NCBI GenBank assembly: GCA_002360495.1
Contig: DEQO01000019.1
Span: 1 to 18,783 of the forward strand
Reading direction: 5' to 3'
Length of the DNA: 18,783 nucleotides
Source: Flavobacteriales bacterium UBA3364
GTDB lineage: Bacteria; Bacteroidota; Bacteroidia; Flavobacteriales_F; PHOS-HE28
How positions within the stretch are numbered: position 1 is the stretch's first letter; the number at the start of each line of letters is the position of its first letter. The notes under the pieces were generated by a model that was given only the letters and a program-made list of their open reading frames with translations, made no database searches and was not told the origin of the DNA. The translations under genes and the position numbers were made by a program. Of the stretch, positions 6,466 through 17,300 are shown piece by piece.

Positions 6466-8673
6466 ATGCGACGTCCACTTTCCATCCTGGCCACAGGCCT
6501 TTTCCTCGTTACCACCGCAACCGCCCAGAAGGAACTCACGAACCGCGACATCTGGGGCAGCCAGACGTTCTCCGCTGAGTATGTAAGCGGGCTCGAAAGC
6601 ATGAACGACGGCTTGCATTACACGGTGCTGGATGAAGCGGACGGCGTACCCGTGATCGATCAATATGCCTACAAGACGGGTCAGAAGGTCACCACTGTGG
6701 TACACGGCAGCGCGCTGGTCCCCGCTGGTGGCAAGGAGCCCATCGCGATCGAAGGGTACAGCTTCAGTGGCGACGAGAAGAAGCTGATGATCGAGACCGA
6801 CGGCGAACCGATCTACCGTTGGAGCAGCATGGCCTATAACTACATCTACGACCGCACCAGCAAGACCGTGGTTCCGGTGAGCGACATCACCAAAGCCAAG
6901 CAACGGCTGGCCACCTTCAGCCCCGATGGCAGCAAGGCCGCCTTCGTGCGCGACAACGACCTGTACGTGGTGGAGCTGGCGACGATGAAGGAGACCCGCG
7001 TGACCACCGACGGCGAATGGAACAAGGTGCTCAATGGTGCGACCGACTGGGTGTACGAGGAGGAATTCAGCCTCGTGCAAGGCTATGCCTGGAGCCCGAA
7101 CGGTAGCAAACTGCTCTTCCTGCGCAGTGATGAGAGCGCTGTAAAGGAATTCGACCTCACGTACTACAAGGGCCAATTGTACCCGAGTGAATACCGCTTC
7201 AAATACCCCAAGGTCGGCGAAGTGAACAGCACGGTCTCCTTGCATGTGTTCGACATCCCATCGGGCACCACGGCCACCCTCCCACTGGGCACCGATGAGC
7301 AGGACATCTACATCGCACGCCTCGGCTTCACGCCCGGTGGCGCCGCCTGGTTCATGCGACTGAACCGCTTGCAGAACGAAAAGGTGATCATGACCGTGGA
7401 CCTTCCCCCAGCTGGCGCGATGGCCAAGCTCACGGCGAAGGAGATCTACCGTGAGACCAGCAAGACCTACATCGAGGTGACGGACGACCTGCACTTCCTC
7501 AGTGATGGAAAGGGCTATGTACTGACCCATGAGCAAAGCGGCTGGAACCACATTTACCTCGGTCCGAACGGCGGTAGTCCTCGTGCCATCACCACCGGGG
7601 AATGGGATGTCGTGAGCGTGATCGGCATCGATGAAAAAGGCAAGCGCGTGATCTTCAGCGCAGCGAAGACCGCACCGGAGAACCAGGAGATCTGGAGCGT
7701 GGGGTTCGATGGCAAGGGTTTGAAGCAGTTGAGCCCGACCGGGGGATATAACGATGCCGAGTTCAGTGAGGGCTTCCAGTACTTCATCAACACGCGCAGC
7801 ACGGCGAACGGTGTTCCTGTGGTGACCCTGCATGACGGCAAAGGCAAACTTGTGAAGGAGCTGAAGGACAACGCGCGACTGAAGCAGGCCCTCTCCGACT
7901 ACGGGGCGGTGAACAAGGAATTCTTCCAATTCACAACGCCCGGTGGCGTTGCACTACGCGGCTGGATGATGAAGCCGCCTGCGTTCGATGAAGCCAAGCG
8001 TTATCCCGTCTTCATGACCCAATACAGCGGGCCGAACAGCAACGAAGTGCTGGACCAGTATGCCGGCAGGGACCACCTCTGGCATTCCCTGCTCGCCAAG
8101 AGAGGGTATGTGGTGGTGTGCGTGGATCCGCGCGGCACGGGCCACCGCGGGCACAACTTCCGGCACGTCACCTATGGCGAGTTGGGCAAGTACGAGACCG
8201 AGGACCAGATCGCCGCCGCGAAATGGATCGGACAACAACCGTGGGCGGACAAGGACCGCATCGGTATCCAGGGCTGGAGCTATGGCGGCTACATGAGCAG
8301 CCTCTGCATCACCAAGGGCGCCGATGTATTCAAGGCTGCAATAGCCGTCGCACCGGTGAGCAACTGGCGCTATTACGACAGCATCTACACCGAGCGCTAC
8401 CTAGGCCTGCCGAAGGACAACGCGAAGGGCTACGACGACAACAGCCCGATCTTCCACGTGGACAAGTTGAAGGGCAACTACCTGCTGATCCACGGCCTGG
8501 CCGATGACAACGTCCACTACCAGAACGCGGCGGAACTCACCAATGCGCTGATCAAGGCCAACAAGCCCTTCGACCAGTTCGTGTACCCGGACAAGAACCA
8601 CGGCATCTACGGTGGCAACACGCGGTTGCACCTGTACGAGATGATGACCAAGTGGTTGGAGGAGAACCTCTGA
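6466..8673 (+). CDS. Dipeptidyl peptidase IV-type S9 family serine peptidase
   Basis: The 735-residue protein removes Xaa-Pro or Xaa-Ala dipeptides from peptide N-termini. A signal peptide (MRRPLSILATGLFLVTTATAQ) indicates export to the periplasm or beyond. Residues about 60-470 form the N-terminal beta-propeller and contain DWVYEEEF with Glu198-Glu200, the double-Glu motif that binds the substrate amino terminus in DPP IV. The alpha/beta-hydrolase domain (about 480-735) has a complete triad: Ser605 in GWSYGG, Asp680 in HGLADDNVH and His712 in DKNHGIYGG. The Asp-His spacing of 32 equals that of human DPP IV (Asp708-His740). Start at ATG 6466; ATG 6457 in frame adds only MIP. Length is normal for bacterial DPP IV. 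It converges with the OmpA-family gene, leaving 24 bases between the stop codons. In Bacteroidota such enzymes support growth on proteins and peptides. Specificity within S9B (DPP IV versus a close relative) is inferred. Confidence 0.95.
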   Translation: MRRPLSILATGLFLVTTATAQKELTNRDIWGSQTFSAEYVSGLESMNDGLHYTVLDEADGVPVIDQYAYKTGQKVTTVVHGSALVPAGGKEPIAIEGYSFSGDEKKLMIETDGEPIYRWSSMAYNYIYDRTSKTVVPVSDITKAKQRLATFSPDGSKAAFVRDNDLYVVELATMKETRVTTDGEWNKVLNGATDWVYEEEFSLVQGYAWSPNGSKLLFLRSDESAVKEFDLTYYKGQLYPSEYRFKYPKVGEVNSTVSLHVFDIPSGTTATLPLGTDEQDIYIARLGFTPGGAAWFMRLNRLQNEKVIMTVDLPPAGAMAKLTAKEIYRETSKTYIEVTDDLHFLSDGKGYVLTHEQSGWNHIYLGPNGGSPRAITTGEWDVVSVIGIDEKGKRVIFSAAKTAPENQEIWSVGFDGKGLKQLSPTGGYNDAEFSEGFQYFINTRSTANGVPVVTLHDGKGKLVKELKDNARLKQALSDYGAVNKEFFQFTTPGGVALRGWMMKPPAFDEAKRYPVFMTQYSGPNSNEVLDQYAGRDHLWHSLLAKRGYVVVCVDPRGTGHRGHNFRHVTYGELGKYETEDQIAAAKWIGQQPWADKDRIGIQGWSYGGYMSSLCITKGADVFKAAIAVAPVSNWRYYDSIYTERYLGLPKDNAKGYDDNSPIFHVDKLKGNYLLIHGLADDNVHYQNAAELTNALIKANKPFDQFVYPDKNHGIYGGNTRLHLYEMMTKWLEENL

Positions 8674-8683
8674 GCCCGGCCAC

Positions 8684-8704
8684 GCGGTGCGGAGGTCTCA
8701 CCGC
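8684..8704. terminator. Hairpin between convergent genes, possible bidirectional terminator
   Basis: GCGGTG (8684-8689) and CACCGC (8699-8704) can form a 6-bp GC-rich stem around a 9-base loop, between the DPP IV stop and the end of the OmpA-family gene. It overlaps the last codons of the minus-strand gene. There is no T-run on either strand, so the call rests on position and pairing only. Confidence 0.35.
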
Positions 8705-10476
8705 ACAAGTTCCACTTCCACGCGCCGGTTCAGGGCACGTCCCTCGGGTGTGGCGTTGTCCCCGACGGGCTGCGTACTTCCCATCGAAAGGACCATGGTC
8801 CGATCCGCCGGTACACCAAGATGTTCCAGTGTGCTGCGCACACGATCGGCGCGAGCCTGTGCGAGTACCTGGTTGTGAGCGGAAGTCCCTGAATCATCGG
8901 CATGACCGGTGATGCGGAGTTGAAGGGCCGGGTCCGCAAGCAGTAGATCCGCCAATTGTCGTAGAACATCACCGTCCGCACCGATCGGCAGGATGCTGTC
9001 GCTATCGAACCGGAGCGTGGTCCGATCGGGCCTGAACGATGGATGCAGCGCGGTGCCCGCGGTATCGATGACCGGGCCCGGGCAGGGATCCACGCAGCCG
9101 GGAATACGGGCTACTTCATGCAAATGCACGTTGTCCACGAAGTAGTACGCGAAAGGTCCGTCGGTATCGTTGCCCACCTGGAGGATGGTGCTGGCACTGT
9201 CCGGGGAGAAGTTCCCGAGCAGGAGTTGTGATGCACAACCGCTTGGACAGAACGTGCCGCACATCGTAATGGGTCTCTCCGTATTGGTGATGAGCATGCC
9301 CGGTGGTGAGCGCCACGCCCACGGATAGTCCATGCGCATCCTGTTGCGGCGCGTACTGAAGGTGTCGACCACGGCAATGCCGATGGCATCCACGGCGTAG
9401 GCGTAGGTGACATTGCGCCGCACATCGAAAGCGATGCGGTAGGTAGTGCAGGGGCTCAACGTATCGGCCAGTGGTATGCGGATGTACTCGCGATTGTCGG
9501 TGTAGGCCGCGGAGAACAGGTACAACCCGGTCACCTGGTCCAGGAAGTCCGGCGTGCCGTCCGATGCATTGCGCCAGCTGTTGGGCTTGGGATGCTCGTT
9601 GTGCGCGAAGCCCGGATCGGGGATCAGCTCCGGGCCTATGGCGGGCCGGTCGTCCACAATGCAGGCATGTGCTTCATCCAGTTCGCTGATGTGTTCCGGC
9701 GCAGTGGTATCAGCCACAAGGGAGACACCATCGAGGTAGGCATAAGCGGTACGCGCTATCCACTCGTGCCATCCGCCACGTTGTGGAACGGGGTCCATCC
9801 GGGCGGCGTTCTTGCGCTTCATGGAGCTCTTCTTGTCGCCATCCATGCGGATCCGCGTGCTGCTGTTGCACGGATGGAAGTTGCCGATGAGCACGAAGCG
9901 CTCCCCGCCCTTCGCGTTGTACACCCCGCTCACCGTGGTCCAGCCCGTGGTATCGTTCAAGATGCGGCCCAACGGATTCTCCACGCTGGCATGTTCCCGC
10001 AACTGGCCGGTTACACCCTTGGGCGAAAGGTCCTGCCCGGAGAAGATGGCCCCCACGCGATCCGTGGCGTAGCCGGAATGCTCCGCCGCGCTCACCCGGA
10101 ACGTCAGCCGGTAGCGGCGGCCATTCTCCAAGGGCTGCAGCAACGGGAACTGCAGGTATTCGCGCGAGCCACACTCCAAGGGAAAGTCCGACGTGAGCAC
10201 CAGGCCTGCATAGGTATTCCCCTCCCATGCGGCCTGGGATCCGCTCCAGTTCGTCGGCACACCGAAGGTGCTACTGCACGCGCTGTACAGGTCGGGGTTC
10301 CCTTGCGCGGCATTCACCTTGCCGTCCACCTTCAGGCGCTTGGTCACGGGGCCTTCGGGGCAGCGGGCGAACTGCTCGAGTCCCCCGTTGACGACCAGCT
10401 CCTGTGCCAATGCCGCCTGCGCGACAACGACTGCGCCACCGAGGACACAAAAGAGCCGGAGCATGGGGTGGTGCAT
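8698..10476 (-). CDS. OmpA-family protein with two tandem jelly-roll-like domains
   Basis: The 592-residue protein has a signal peptide ending AQAALAQ (about residue 25). Two similar domains follow, at about 26-260 and 280-465. Each has a 'NGG/PDPGF' opening with a Trp-containing segment, a core of the form REYxxxPLxxxLxxxxxYRxxFxVR (REYLQFPLLQPLENGRRYRLTF and REYIRIPLADTLSPCTTYRIAF, aligned), and a closing strand YxxDxVxL. The repeated core points to internal duplication of a carbohydrate-binding-like jelly roll, though ligands are unknown. Residues about 488-592 are an OmpA C-terminal domain: GHADDSGTSAHNQVLAQARA holds Asp527/528 and Arg542, the type of residues that bind diaminopimelate in peptidoglycan, and NRRVEVEL closes it. 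There is no beta-barrel. It probably tethers an exported protein to the cell wall. ATG 10464 (MLRLF) is an alternative start. Confidence 0.88.
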   Translation of the reverse strand: MHHPMLRLFCVLGGAVVVAQAALAQELVVNGGLEQFARCPEGPVTKRLKVDGKVNAAQGNPDLYSACSSTFGVPTNWSGSQAAWEGNTYAGLVLTSDFPLECGSREYLQFPLLQPLENGRRYRLTFRVSAAEHSGYATDRVGAIFSGQDLSPKGVTGQLREHASVENPLGRILNDTTGWTTVSGVYNAKGGERFVLIGNFHPCNSSTRIRMDGDKKSSMKRKNAARMDPVPQRGGWHEWIARTAYAYLDGVSLVADTTAPEHISELDEAHACIVDDRPAIGPELIPDPGFAHNEHPKPNSWRNASDGTPDFLDQVTGLYLFSAAYTDNREYIRIPLADTLSPCTTYRIAFDVRRNVTYAYAVDAIGIAVVDTFSTRRNRMRMDYPWAWRSPPGMLITNTERPITMCGTFCPSGCASQLLLGNFSPDSASTILQVGNDTDGPFAYYFVDNVHLHEVARIPGCVDPCPGPVIDTAGTALHPSFRPDRTTLRFDSDSILPIGADGDVLRQLADLLLADPALQLRITGHADDSGTSAHNQVLAQARADRVRSTLEHLGVPADRTMVLSMGSTQPVGDNATPEGRALNRRVEVELVR

Positions 10477-10506
10477 AGGGCGGCAAATGAACGATCCTTC
10501 CGGGAT

Positions 10507-10514
10507 CGAACGTA
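10507..10514 (-). promoter_or_regulatory. Candidate -7 element (TACGTTCG) for the OmpA-family gene
   Basis: On the minus strand TACGTTCG (10514 to 10507) matches TAnnTTTG at 5 of 6 fixed positions and lies 30 bases ahead of the start at 10476. A small hairpin, CGATCC/GGATCG (10492-10508), overlaps the transcription start area. No -33 TTG was found at normal spacing. Confidence 0.3.
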
Positions 10515-10573
10515 TGTGGGCGTGGATATCGGGTCGGCGGCTACACCTCTACCAGGCGATGACAAGACCGAGC

Positions 10574-10618
10574 GGGGAGGCCTCAAATCCCCGATCATTA
10601 TGGATCCGGCGCAGCCGG
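10574..10618 (-). terminator. Two hairpins after the FG-GAP gene, possible terminator
   Basis: Read on the minus strand after the stop at 10625, CCGGC-TGC-GCCGG (10618-10606) is followed by GGGGA/TCCCC (10592-10574) around a 9-base loop. Both lie in the 148-base gap before the OmpA-family gene. Neither is followed by a T-run, so termination is inferred from position and pairing only. Confidence 0.3.
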
Positions 10619-10624
10619 GCACCG

Positions 10625-13600
10625 CTATTCCAAGACCAACCGCGCCGTCCTGATGGCCCCTTCCGACCCCGACCAGCGCAACAGGTAAAGCCCTGGAGAA
10701 TATCCACCGAGATCCACTTCCGTAACGTCACTGGACCCTGCCCGGAACGTATGCAGGACCCGGCCGTGGATGTCGATCATTTCAAAAGAGTCAGCTGGTC
10801 CAGTTCCGTAGATGCGGATGGTGCCGGTGGAAGGATTGGGTAGAACGGTGAAGGACGAGGCAGGTTCCTGACCTACCCCGGTGGTGAGGATGACATATGG
10901 ATCACTGATCGGCGAACAACCGTTCACGTCGGTGATCCGGACCGTGTAGGCCCCGTTCTCCATCGGATACCACGTGGCGTCTTGCGCACCGGGGATCTGC
11001 TCGTCGTCCAGGAACCAGGAGAACCCACCTTCACCGATGGCTTGCAGGTATCCGTTCTCCAACTGCTCAATACCGGCTGTCGCCAAGTCACAATCAATGA
11101 AGGTGCTGAGAACGGCATTGGTGATCACAGGTTCGTTGATGTCGAAGTGGATGTCCACCGAATTGGTGATCTCCGTCCCGCTTGCTACCGGCCCACGAAC
11201 CCCGATGGCGAAGGTGACATACCCCTGGCTTCCGAGAAGGTCCGTTGCGCTATCGGGCAACATGATGTCGTCGAACCGAACGATGAGATCCCCATCGATA
11301 TCGTTCCAGTACAACGCACTGATGGTGTGTGACGAGCCGAGCACCCGTATGCGCGAGGGGTCCAACAACGTGCTCAGATGATCGCGCAAACGCACATTGT
11401 AGGCTGCCGCGTTCCCCGTATTCTGGAAACGGATGGTGTAGACCAATTCATCCGTGTCGATCGCGATCGCATGGGCAGGGCCTATTCCTGCAGGTGCAAC
11501 TTGTTTATCGTTGGGGTCGAACGAACACACCACCTGGCGCGCAGATGCACTGGTCAAGTGCAACGTAGCGGTCGTCGCAACGGCATCGACCACGATCGAA
11601 TCGGTCAGGACATCTCCGAATACTCCGTCAGATAAGCACAAGAGGTCGATGCGTTCGCTGGCCAGCGCCGGTAGCTGGAACGACCACGTGATATGCCCTT
11701 GCACGGCAAGATCGGTCGGCGGATCGGCGAAGAGTATGCTGTCCTGGTCGTTCAGGTACAGGTGAACGGTGATCTCCGCCGGCACGGTGCCACGGTTGGC
11801 CACATCGATCCAACGTGGATAGCGTTCGCCACAGCGCACCACGGAGGAGGTTGAAGAGAGTTCGACCAGCAACGTATCGAATGCCGCCACATAGCCGAAG
11901 TCCACGCCCGAAGCGATCGGCAGCCCAGCGTCCAGCGTCACCTGTTGTTCCGCGAGCTGGTTGACCGGGACCCAGAAGGACGGAATGTTCTGCACGCTCA
12001 CCAGGTAGGTACCGGGATCAGTAAGGAACCGATAGTGACCCGATGCATCGGAATACGGTACGCTCGCACTTGGAGCGCAGACCATCGAAGCGAAAGGGAA
12101 CGGTGCATCCCCGGACCCATAGATCCCGTTACCATCCAGGTCGTAGTAGACGTCGCCATCGATCCCGTAATGTGAACCCACGAAACTCTCGTACCACCCG
12201 ACCGCATCACCTGCACTGGAGCCCGCAAGGATATCAAGGTCGCCATCACCATCCAGATCACCCAGGTCCAGTTCGTCCACGCGGCCATGGATGGGGTCGG
12301 TGATGAAGGCTGTGGAAAACAACCCCGTGCCATTGTTCCGCAGCCAGGTCACCCGGCTATCGCCCGTGCCGCAGAGCAGGTCTGGATCGCCATCCAGGTC
12401 CAAATCGGCGATGCTGACCGCGCGGAAGGCACCATCGGCGATCATCGTGGGCGCTTCCACTGCACCGCCGCCGATACCCCGGAGCACGTTCAAGGGGGAG
12501 CCATCGAAGTGCGCCAACAGGTCGATCCGGCCATCTAGATCAACGTCCGTTGTGTAGAGTTCCTGGAAGTAGACCGTGGCTGCGATGATTACCGGTGCCT
12601 CAAAGGTCCAGTTGCCGGAATTGGTACAGCGCATCACGTCCTGTGGACCAAGGTAGACGATATCGAGATCGGCATCCTGATCAAGGTCGGCGAGCACGAA
12701 CGTCCGCATATTGAGCACGTCGGTCAAGTGTACCACGGGCGGTTCCATGTCCCCATCGCCGCTATTGGCGAAAGAGATGAACGCCCGGTCGTAGGTGGGC
12801 GAAGCATCATACACGAAAAGGTCCTGGTCTCCATCGCTGTCCATATCGGTGAGTTCGAATTCCTCCACCGGGCCTACTGTTGAAGAGATGGTGAGCGGCG
12901 GACTGAAACTGCCTGCGCCATTGTTGCGGTACCAGTACAACCCAACACCACTTACCCCAACAACAAGGTCCACGTCACCATCCCCATCCTGGTCACTGGT
13001 GAGCACCTTGGATACGCCCGTCAGGTCATCATCAATGAACTGCAGCGGCCCGAAGGTGCGATCGCCCAAGTTCCGCTTCCACACCAGGTGACGCGAACCC
13101 GAGTACATGAGCAATACATCCTGGAAGCCATCGCCGTCCAGATCGGTAGTTGCCACATGGGTAAGGCCACCACCTACGGGCGTAAGCAGCACGCGCGGGG
13201 CGAAGACACCGGGTGCCACCTGCCGGTGTATCGCCACTTCATCGGATGAAGCTGAAATGGTGACGATATCCGTCATCCCATCCTGGTCCAGATCGGCCGC
13301 CTCGGAAGCCACCACACCGTACACGTCCTGCAACACCACGGTGATGAACGGGCCGCAGCTGTAGAACACCTCCACCGTATTGGCGCTTTTGCAGGAAGCC
13401 AGAAGGTCCTGTGCGCCATCGCCGTTGAGATCGGCCAGGGAAAGATGTTGCACCCCTGCGGAGGTGGTGGAAAGCGTGTAATTGTCGAATGGCAATGTTG
13501 GACTGGTGTAGTTGAACCGTGAGACCTTGTTCACCGAGGGTTCTGCCGTGAAGAACTCCGCCGCTGCATCGCCATCGGTATTGCCCGCCACCATGTATCG

Positions 13601-14311
13601 CACACCGGCCGTGCCGCCGATGTTCTGGTTGAGCGGTGGCACAAGGGAGAAGTCGCCGTTCTGGCTGCGGATCCAGAGCAAGGACGCCCCGCCGACCACG
13701 GCATCCATGCTCCCGTCGCCGTCGATATCGGCAGCAGCACAGGTCCATGCTGAGCCTGTGGACCCCAGCGCTTGCCTAGTACCGAATACGCCGTTGCCCA
13801 AATTCCGGAACCATGCATAATTACCTTGTCCGTAGGTGGACGTGAACAGGTCCGGCAGACCGTCTTCATCCGCATCGGCCCAATCAATGGAGGTGGCGTT
13901 GGACGAAAAGGCGTAATGCGCCGTTAGGGCGACCGGCGCTGCGAATGTCCCGTTGCCGAGATTGCGCGCCCAGGCCAGGATGGGGTCCAGCCAGTTGGCC
14001 CACGTCACGTCCACAAGGCCATCCTGGTCCACGTCCACCAATCGGATCTCGTAGGCGGAATGATCCCCGGCCAAACGCACTTGAGGGCCGAAAGACCCCG
14101 ACCCATCATTGAAGTAAGCGCTCACATGTTCGTCCGCACCGATCACGATATCGGTGTCGCCGTCATTGTCAAGATCGCCCAATGCCAAGGACCTTGCGGC
14201 GTTCGCTTCGGAGGTCGCCAAAGGCCGCATCGCGCTGAACTCCTGGGCGAACAGCCCAATGGGCAACAGGGCAACGCCCGTGACGAAGGACCGAACGAAA
14301 AGAAGAGGCAT
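10625..14311 (-). CDS. Large FG-GAP/VCBS repeat surface protein with DUF7619-like domain and T9SS sorting domain
   Basis: The 1228-residue protein starts at ATG 14311, which gives a good signal peptide (MPLLFVRSFVTGVALLPIGLFAQ); a TTG four codons upstream is possible. Residues about 35-710 hold 14 Asp-rich loops of the type DLDGDGDLD, one degenerate (NTDGDAAAE), spaced 45-60 residues apart as in FG-GAP/VCBS beta-propellers, which bind calcium. Residues about 710-795 resemble an SdrD-B module (GDVYYDLDGNGIYGSGD, then GHYRFLTDPGTYLVSV). At about 929-1075 lies a DUF11/DUF7619-like domain with its hallmark SFDPNDKQVAPAG and YTIRFQNTGNAAA. A PKD/Ig-like 'GCSPISDPYVI' segment precedes the T9SS type A domain (about 1155-1228: VLPNPSTG, then EVDLGGYSPGLYLLRW). 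It is expected on or outside the cell surface; adhesion is a common guess. It follows its paralogue by 15 bases, so the two are probably cotranscribed. Confidence 0.92.
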   Translation of the reverse strand: MPLLFVRSFVTGVALLPIGLFAQEFSAMRPLATSEANAARSLALGDLDNDGDTDIVIGADEHVSAYFNDGSGSFGPQVRLAGDHSAYEIRLVDVDQDGLVDVTWANWLDPILAWARNLGNGTFAAPVALTAHYAFSSNATSIDWADADEDGLPDLFTSTYGQGNYAWFRNLGNGVFGTRQALGSTGSAWTCAAADIDGDGSMDAVVGGASLLWIRSQNGDFSLVPPLNQNIGGTAGVRYMVAGNTDGDAAAEFFTAEPSVNKVSRFNYTSPTLPFDNYTLSTTSAGVQHLSLADLNGDGAQDLLASCKSANTVEVFYSCGPFITVVLQDVYGVVASEAADLDQDGMTDIVTISASSDEVAIHRQVAPGVFAPRVLLTPVGGGLTHVATTDLDGDGFQDVLLMYSGSRHLVWKRNLGDRTFGPLQFIDDDLTGVSKVLTSDQDGDGDVDLVVGVSGVGLYWYRNNGAGSFSPPLTISSTVGPVEEFELTDMDSDGDQDLFVYDASPTYDRAFISFANSGDGDMEPPVVHLTDVLNMRTFVLADLDQDADLDIVYLGPQDVMRCTNSGNWTFEAPVIIAATVYFQELYTTDVDLDGRIDLLAHFDGSPLNVLRGIGGGAVEAPTMIADGAFRAVSIADLDLDGDPDLLCGTGDSRVTWLRNNGTGLFSTAFITDPIHGRVDELDLGDLDGDGDLDILAGSSAGDAVGWYESFVGSHYGIDGDVYYDLDGNGIYGSGDAPFPFASMVCAPSASVPYSDASGHYRFLTDPGTYLVSVQNIPSFWVPVNQLAEQQVTLDAGLPIASGVDFGYVAAFDTLLVELSSTSSVVRCGERYPRWIDVANRGTVPAEITVHLYLNDQDSILFADPPTDLAVQGHITWSFQLPALASERIDLLCLSDGVFGDVLTDSIVVDAVATTATLHLTSASARQVVCSFDPNDKQVAPAGIGPAHAIAIDTDELVYTIRFQNTGNAAAYNVRLRDHLSTLLDPSRIRVLGSSHTISALYWNDIDGDLIVRFDDIMLPDSATDLLGSQGYVTFAIGVRGPVASGTEITNSVDIHFDINEPVITNAVLSTFIDCDLATAGIEQLENGYLQAIGEGGFSWFLDDEQIPGAQDATWYPMENGAYTVRITDVNGCSPISDPYVILTTGVGQEPASSFTVLPNPSTGTIRIYGTGPADSFEMIDIHGRVLHTFRAGSSDVTEVDLGGYSPGLYLLRWSGSEGAIRTARLVLE

Positions 14312-14326
14312 GATCAGGAACAAGTA

Positions 14327-17300
14327 TCAGTGAAGGAGGAGTTTGCATTGCACCGGATCGCCAGCAGCTTTATCCAGGGCGCGCAGGATGTAGGTTCCTG
14401 CAGCTAGATCACCACGCTGCACCACGGTCTGCGCCGCACCGTTCGAAAGTACCTCCGAGATCCGTCGTCCGGCCATATCGAATATACCCCAGCGTTGCGG
14501 TGCTGTTGCAGAACCTGTATCAATGATGAAATGGGTGGATGCCGGATTCGGGTAAACACGTGGTGCCGCCGTATCTTCTTCCAAGGACGCCAGATCGGTG
14601 GAGCCCCAGTAATACGGGCCCACCACGGCTGAGCAACCGAGCTCATCGACGACCTCCACCGTGTAGAGTCCCGAGGCCGTCGGGATGTGGTAGGCGTCAA
14701 AGCTACCCAAGGCCCCACCATCCAAATACCAGTTGTATTCAGCGAACCCGTACGTGGTGTAGAGAGCCTCGATCCCTGAATTCAACGTATCGCGGATCTG
14801 TGGAACGAAGGCGTCACAATCCATAAGGGTGACAAAGACATCGCCGGGATAGGCCAGCGTGTAGGAAGCGCCGATCAACGAGAGTTCCGTGTAGTGATCG
14901 ATCCGATCACCATGTTCTGCGGTCCCGTTATCCACAGGCACGCGGTACGTAACAAAACCATGGCTTCCCGCCGGGTCCACACCAATGGGTGGCAGGTCCA
15001 TGCCGGACAGGGTGATGAAACAGTACGTACCCGTGTTCGTGCTGTTCGAGAACATCGATGCCGGATGCGAACTGGCCACCAACGCCACTTCCTGATGCAG
15101 CAAAGGAGTGAACAAAGGCGCCACGATGGTAGCGGTGTGCAGCGTGTCCGTCCCCATGTTGCGGAAGTGTACGGTATACTCCAAGGATGGTGTTGCCAGC
15201 GGCACGGTATGTTGATCGCCTTCGCCACCGGGCACACAGATGAGCTGCGTGGAAGCACCGGCGCAAACAACGGTATCCGTGGTGGTCGTTGTGGCTAAAA
15301 CACTTGCCCCACTAGTTGACTGCAGAACAACACGCATACCGTTCAAGATCTGCTCGCCTTGTGAGGCGACTCCGGGCATGGTCAAAAGCACAATGGCTGT
15401 CCATTCCGCCGAGGGAGCAAGATCCTCCACTGTCCAGATCAGTGTATCACCGACAACGCCATCCGGTGGGGGGATCGCGCTGGAGAATTGAAGCAAAGGA
15501 TCCACACCGCACTTCACCGTCCCGGAAAGCAGCGTATTCCCCGTATTCCTTATCGTGAGCCAATAGGGAGCAGGGCCTGCACAAGCGGGAAAGGCACCTA
15601 GCGCATGCAATTGCACGGCCGCAACTTCCAACACCGGTGCAAAGCCGAAGGAAACCCCATCCACCATGGGGTCCTCCACGGTGAGGACGAATTCCACTGC
15701 CGATGCGGTGGTGGCCTGCCAAGCACCTGGAGGCGCTGTTGCCGTTAGGGTGAATGGACCCGGTGGTCCGGAAATGCTGAAGGAACCATCGGCCTCTTGC
15801 GATACTGCAGCAGAATCGGGATCCAAGGAAAGGGTGGCGTTCGGCAGACCGGGTTCGCCGACTTCTTGAAGGCCGTTGCCATTCACGTCCAAGAACACGG
15901 TACCGGTCACACCGAAAGCACTGCCAGCAAAACCGGGCTGCCACCACAACTCTTCATTGTCAACATTGGAGATGAGGTCCAACGCACCGTTCCCATCCAG
16001 ATCACCCACGGCCAGGTTCCAGATCGGATAGGTGCCGGGGACGGCGGGGTATGGCGCGCCGAATTCACCGGTACCATCGTTGCGCCATAGCAAGGCACTG
16101 CCATAGTAGTTGTTGAGGATGCCGATCACGTCGACATCCCCATCGGCATCAACATCCTCTGCCACAAGGGCATATGGCCCCATGCTCGCTATGGTGTGAC
16201 GCTGCAGGTAATAACCGTCCTCGTTCTCGAACCAAACACCGATGGACTGCGAATCGTCCTGCCCCAGCATGGCAGCATCCAGATCACCGTCCCCGTCCAT
16301 ATCACGCAAGGTGATGCCGCCTTCGCACAGGTACGTCCCGCCGAAGATCTGTGGTGTTGCGAACTGCTGGCTGCCATTGTTCTCGATGAAACACGGCCTG
16401 TAACCACTTGTTGCCACGATATCCATGTCGCCGTCATCATCCACATCACCCACTGCCCCGTAGCCGATCGCCTGCACACCCTGCATGTTGGCGATCAAGT
16501 AAACGCTCGTAGCAAAGCCACCGCCGGGCAGTCCCTGCCAGTACTGGATACCGTTCACGTATTGGATGATGTCCAGGACCCCATCGTTGTTCAGATCGGC
16601 CTTCTGAAGACCGCCCGGATAACTGATGCCGGCAGCCGACCCCAACAGACCACCGTACGCGAACGTCCCTGCCCCATCGTTCAAATACCAGTGCGTACTA
16701 ACGACGGGCGCAATATCATTTGATCGGGTCCGGTGGAGCAGATCGATATCACCGTCCCCATCAGCATCCAGACAAATGACATCGGCGGGGGATAGGTGTC
16801 CGGAAATGTCCTCCCAAACAATATGCTCCGGCCAATAGGCGGTACCGTTATTCTCCAGCCAAGTGGTCTTCCAGTTCTGGATGCATTGCACCACCACATC
16901 CTGGTCGCCATCGTTATCAAGGTCCGCTGTGCTGATCCGGCGCGCAGCATTCATCCCTTGTGATAACACCAGCAGTTCTCCGAGTTCCCCTTCCGCATCC
17001 ATTGGACGATAGCCCAGATGGTCGTGGTACGTCATGGCGGATGTCACGATATCGAGCCGCCCATCGTTATCCACATCAGTCCATGCCAGTGGAGGGTCCT
17101 GGTAGTTCAAATTGCGCATGCTGGCCGCGGAAAAGCCCCCTGCCCCATCGTTCAATCGCCATTGCAGTTGATACAGGACGGGCGAGATCGTTGTCCACCT
17201 GATGCTCCACACATCCGGAAGGCCATCGCCGTTGATGTCACGCACGCCGAAATTGCTGCCGGTACAAGGCATGAGCTCCGTGCCTGCGGTCCACATCCCG

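Noticed and set aside
6436..7929. Minus-strand open frame of 497 codons opposite the DPP IV gene
   Set aside because: It is antisense to a well-conserved catalytic protein and shows no recognisable motifs.
9592..10653. Plus-strand open frame of 353 codons opposite the OmpA-family gene
   Set aside because: It runs across the promoter region of the minus-strand gene and its translation resembles no family.
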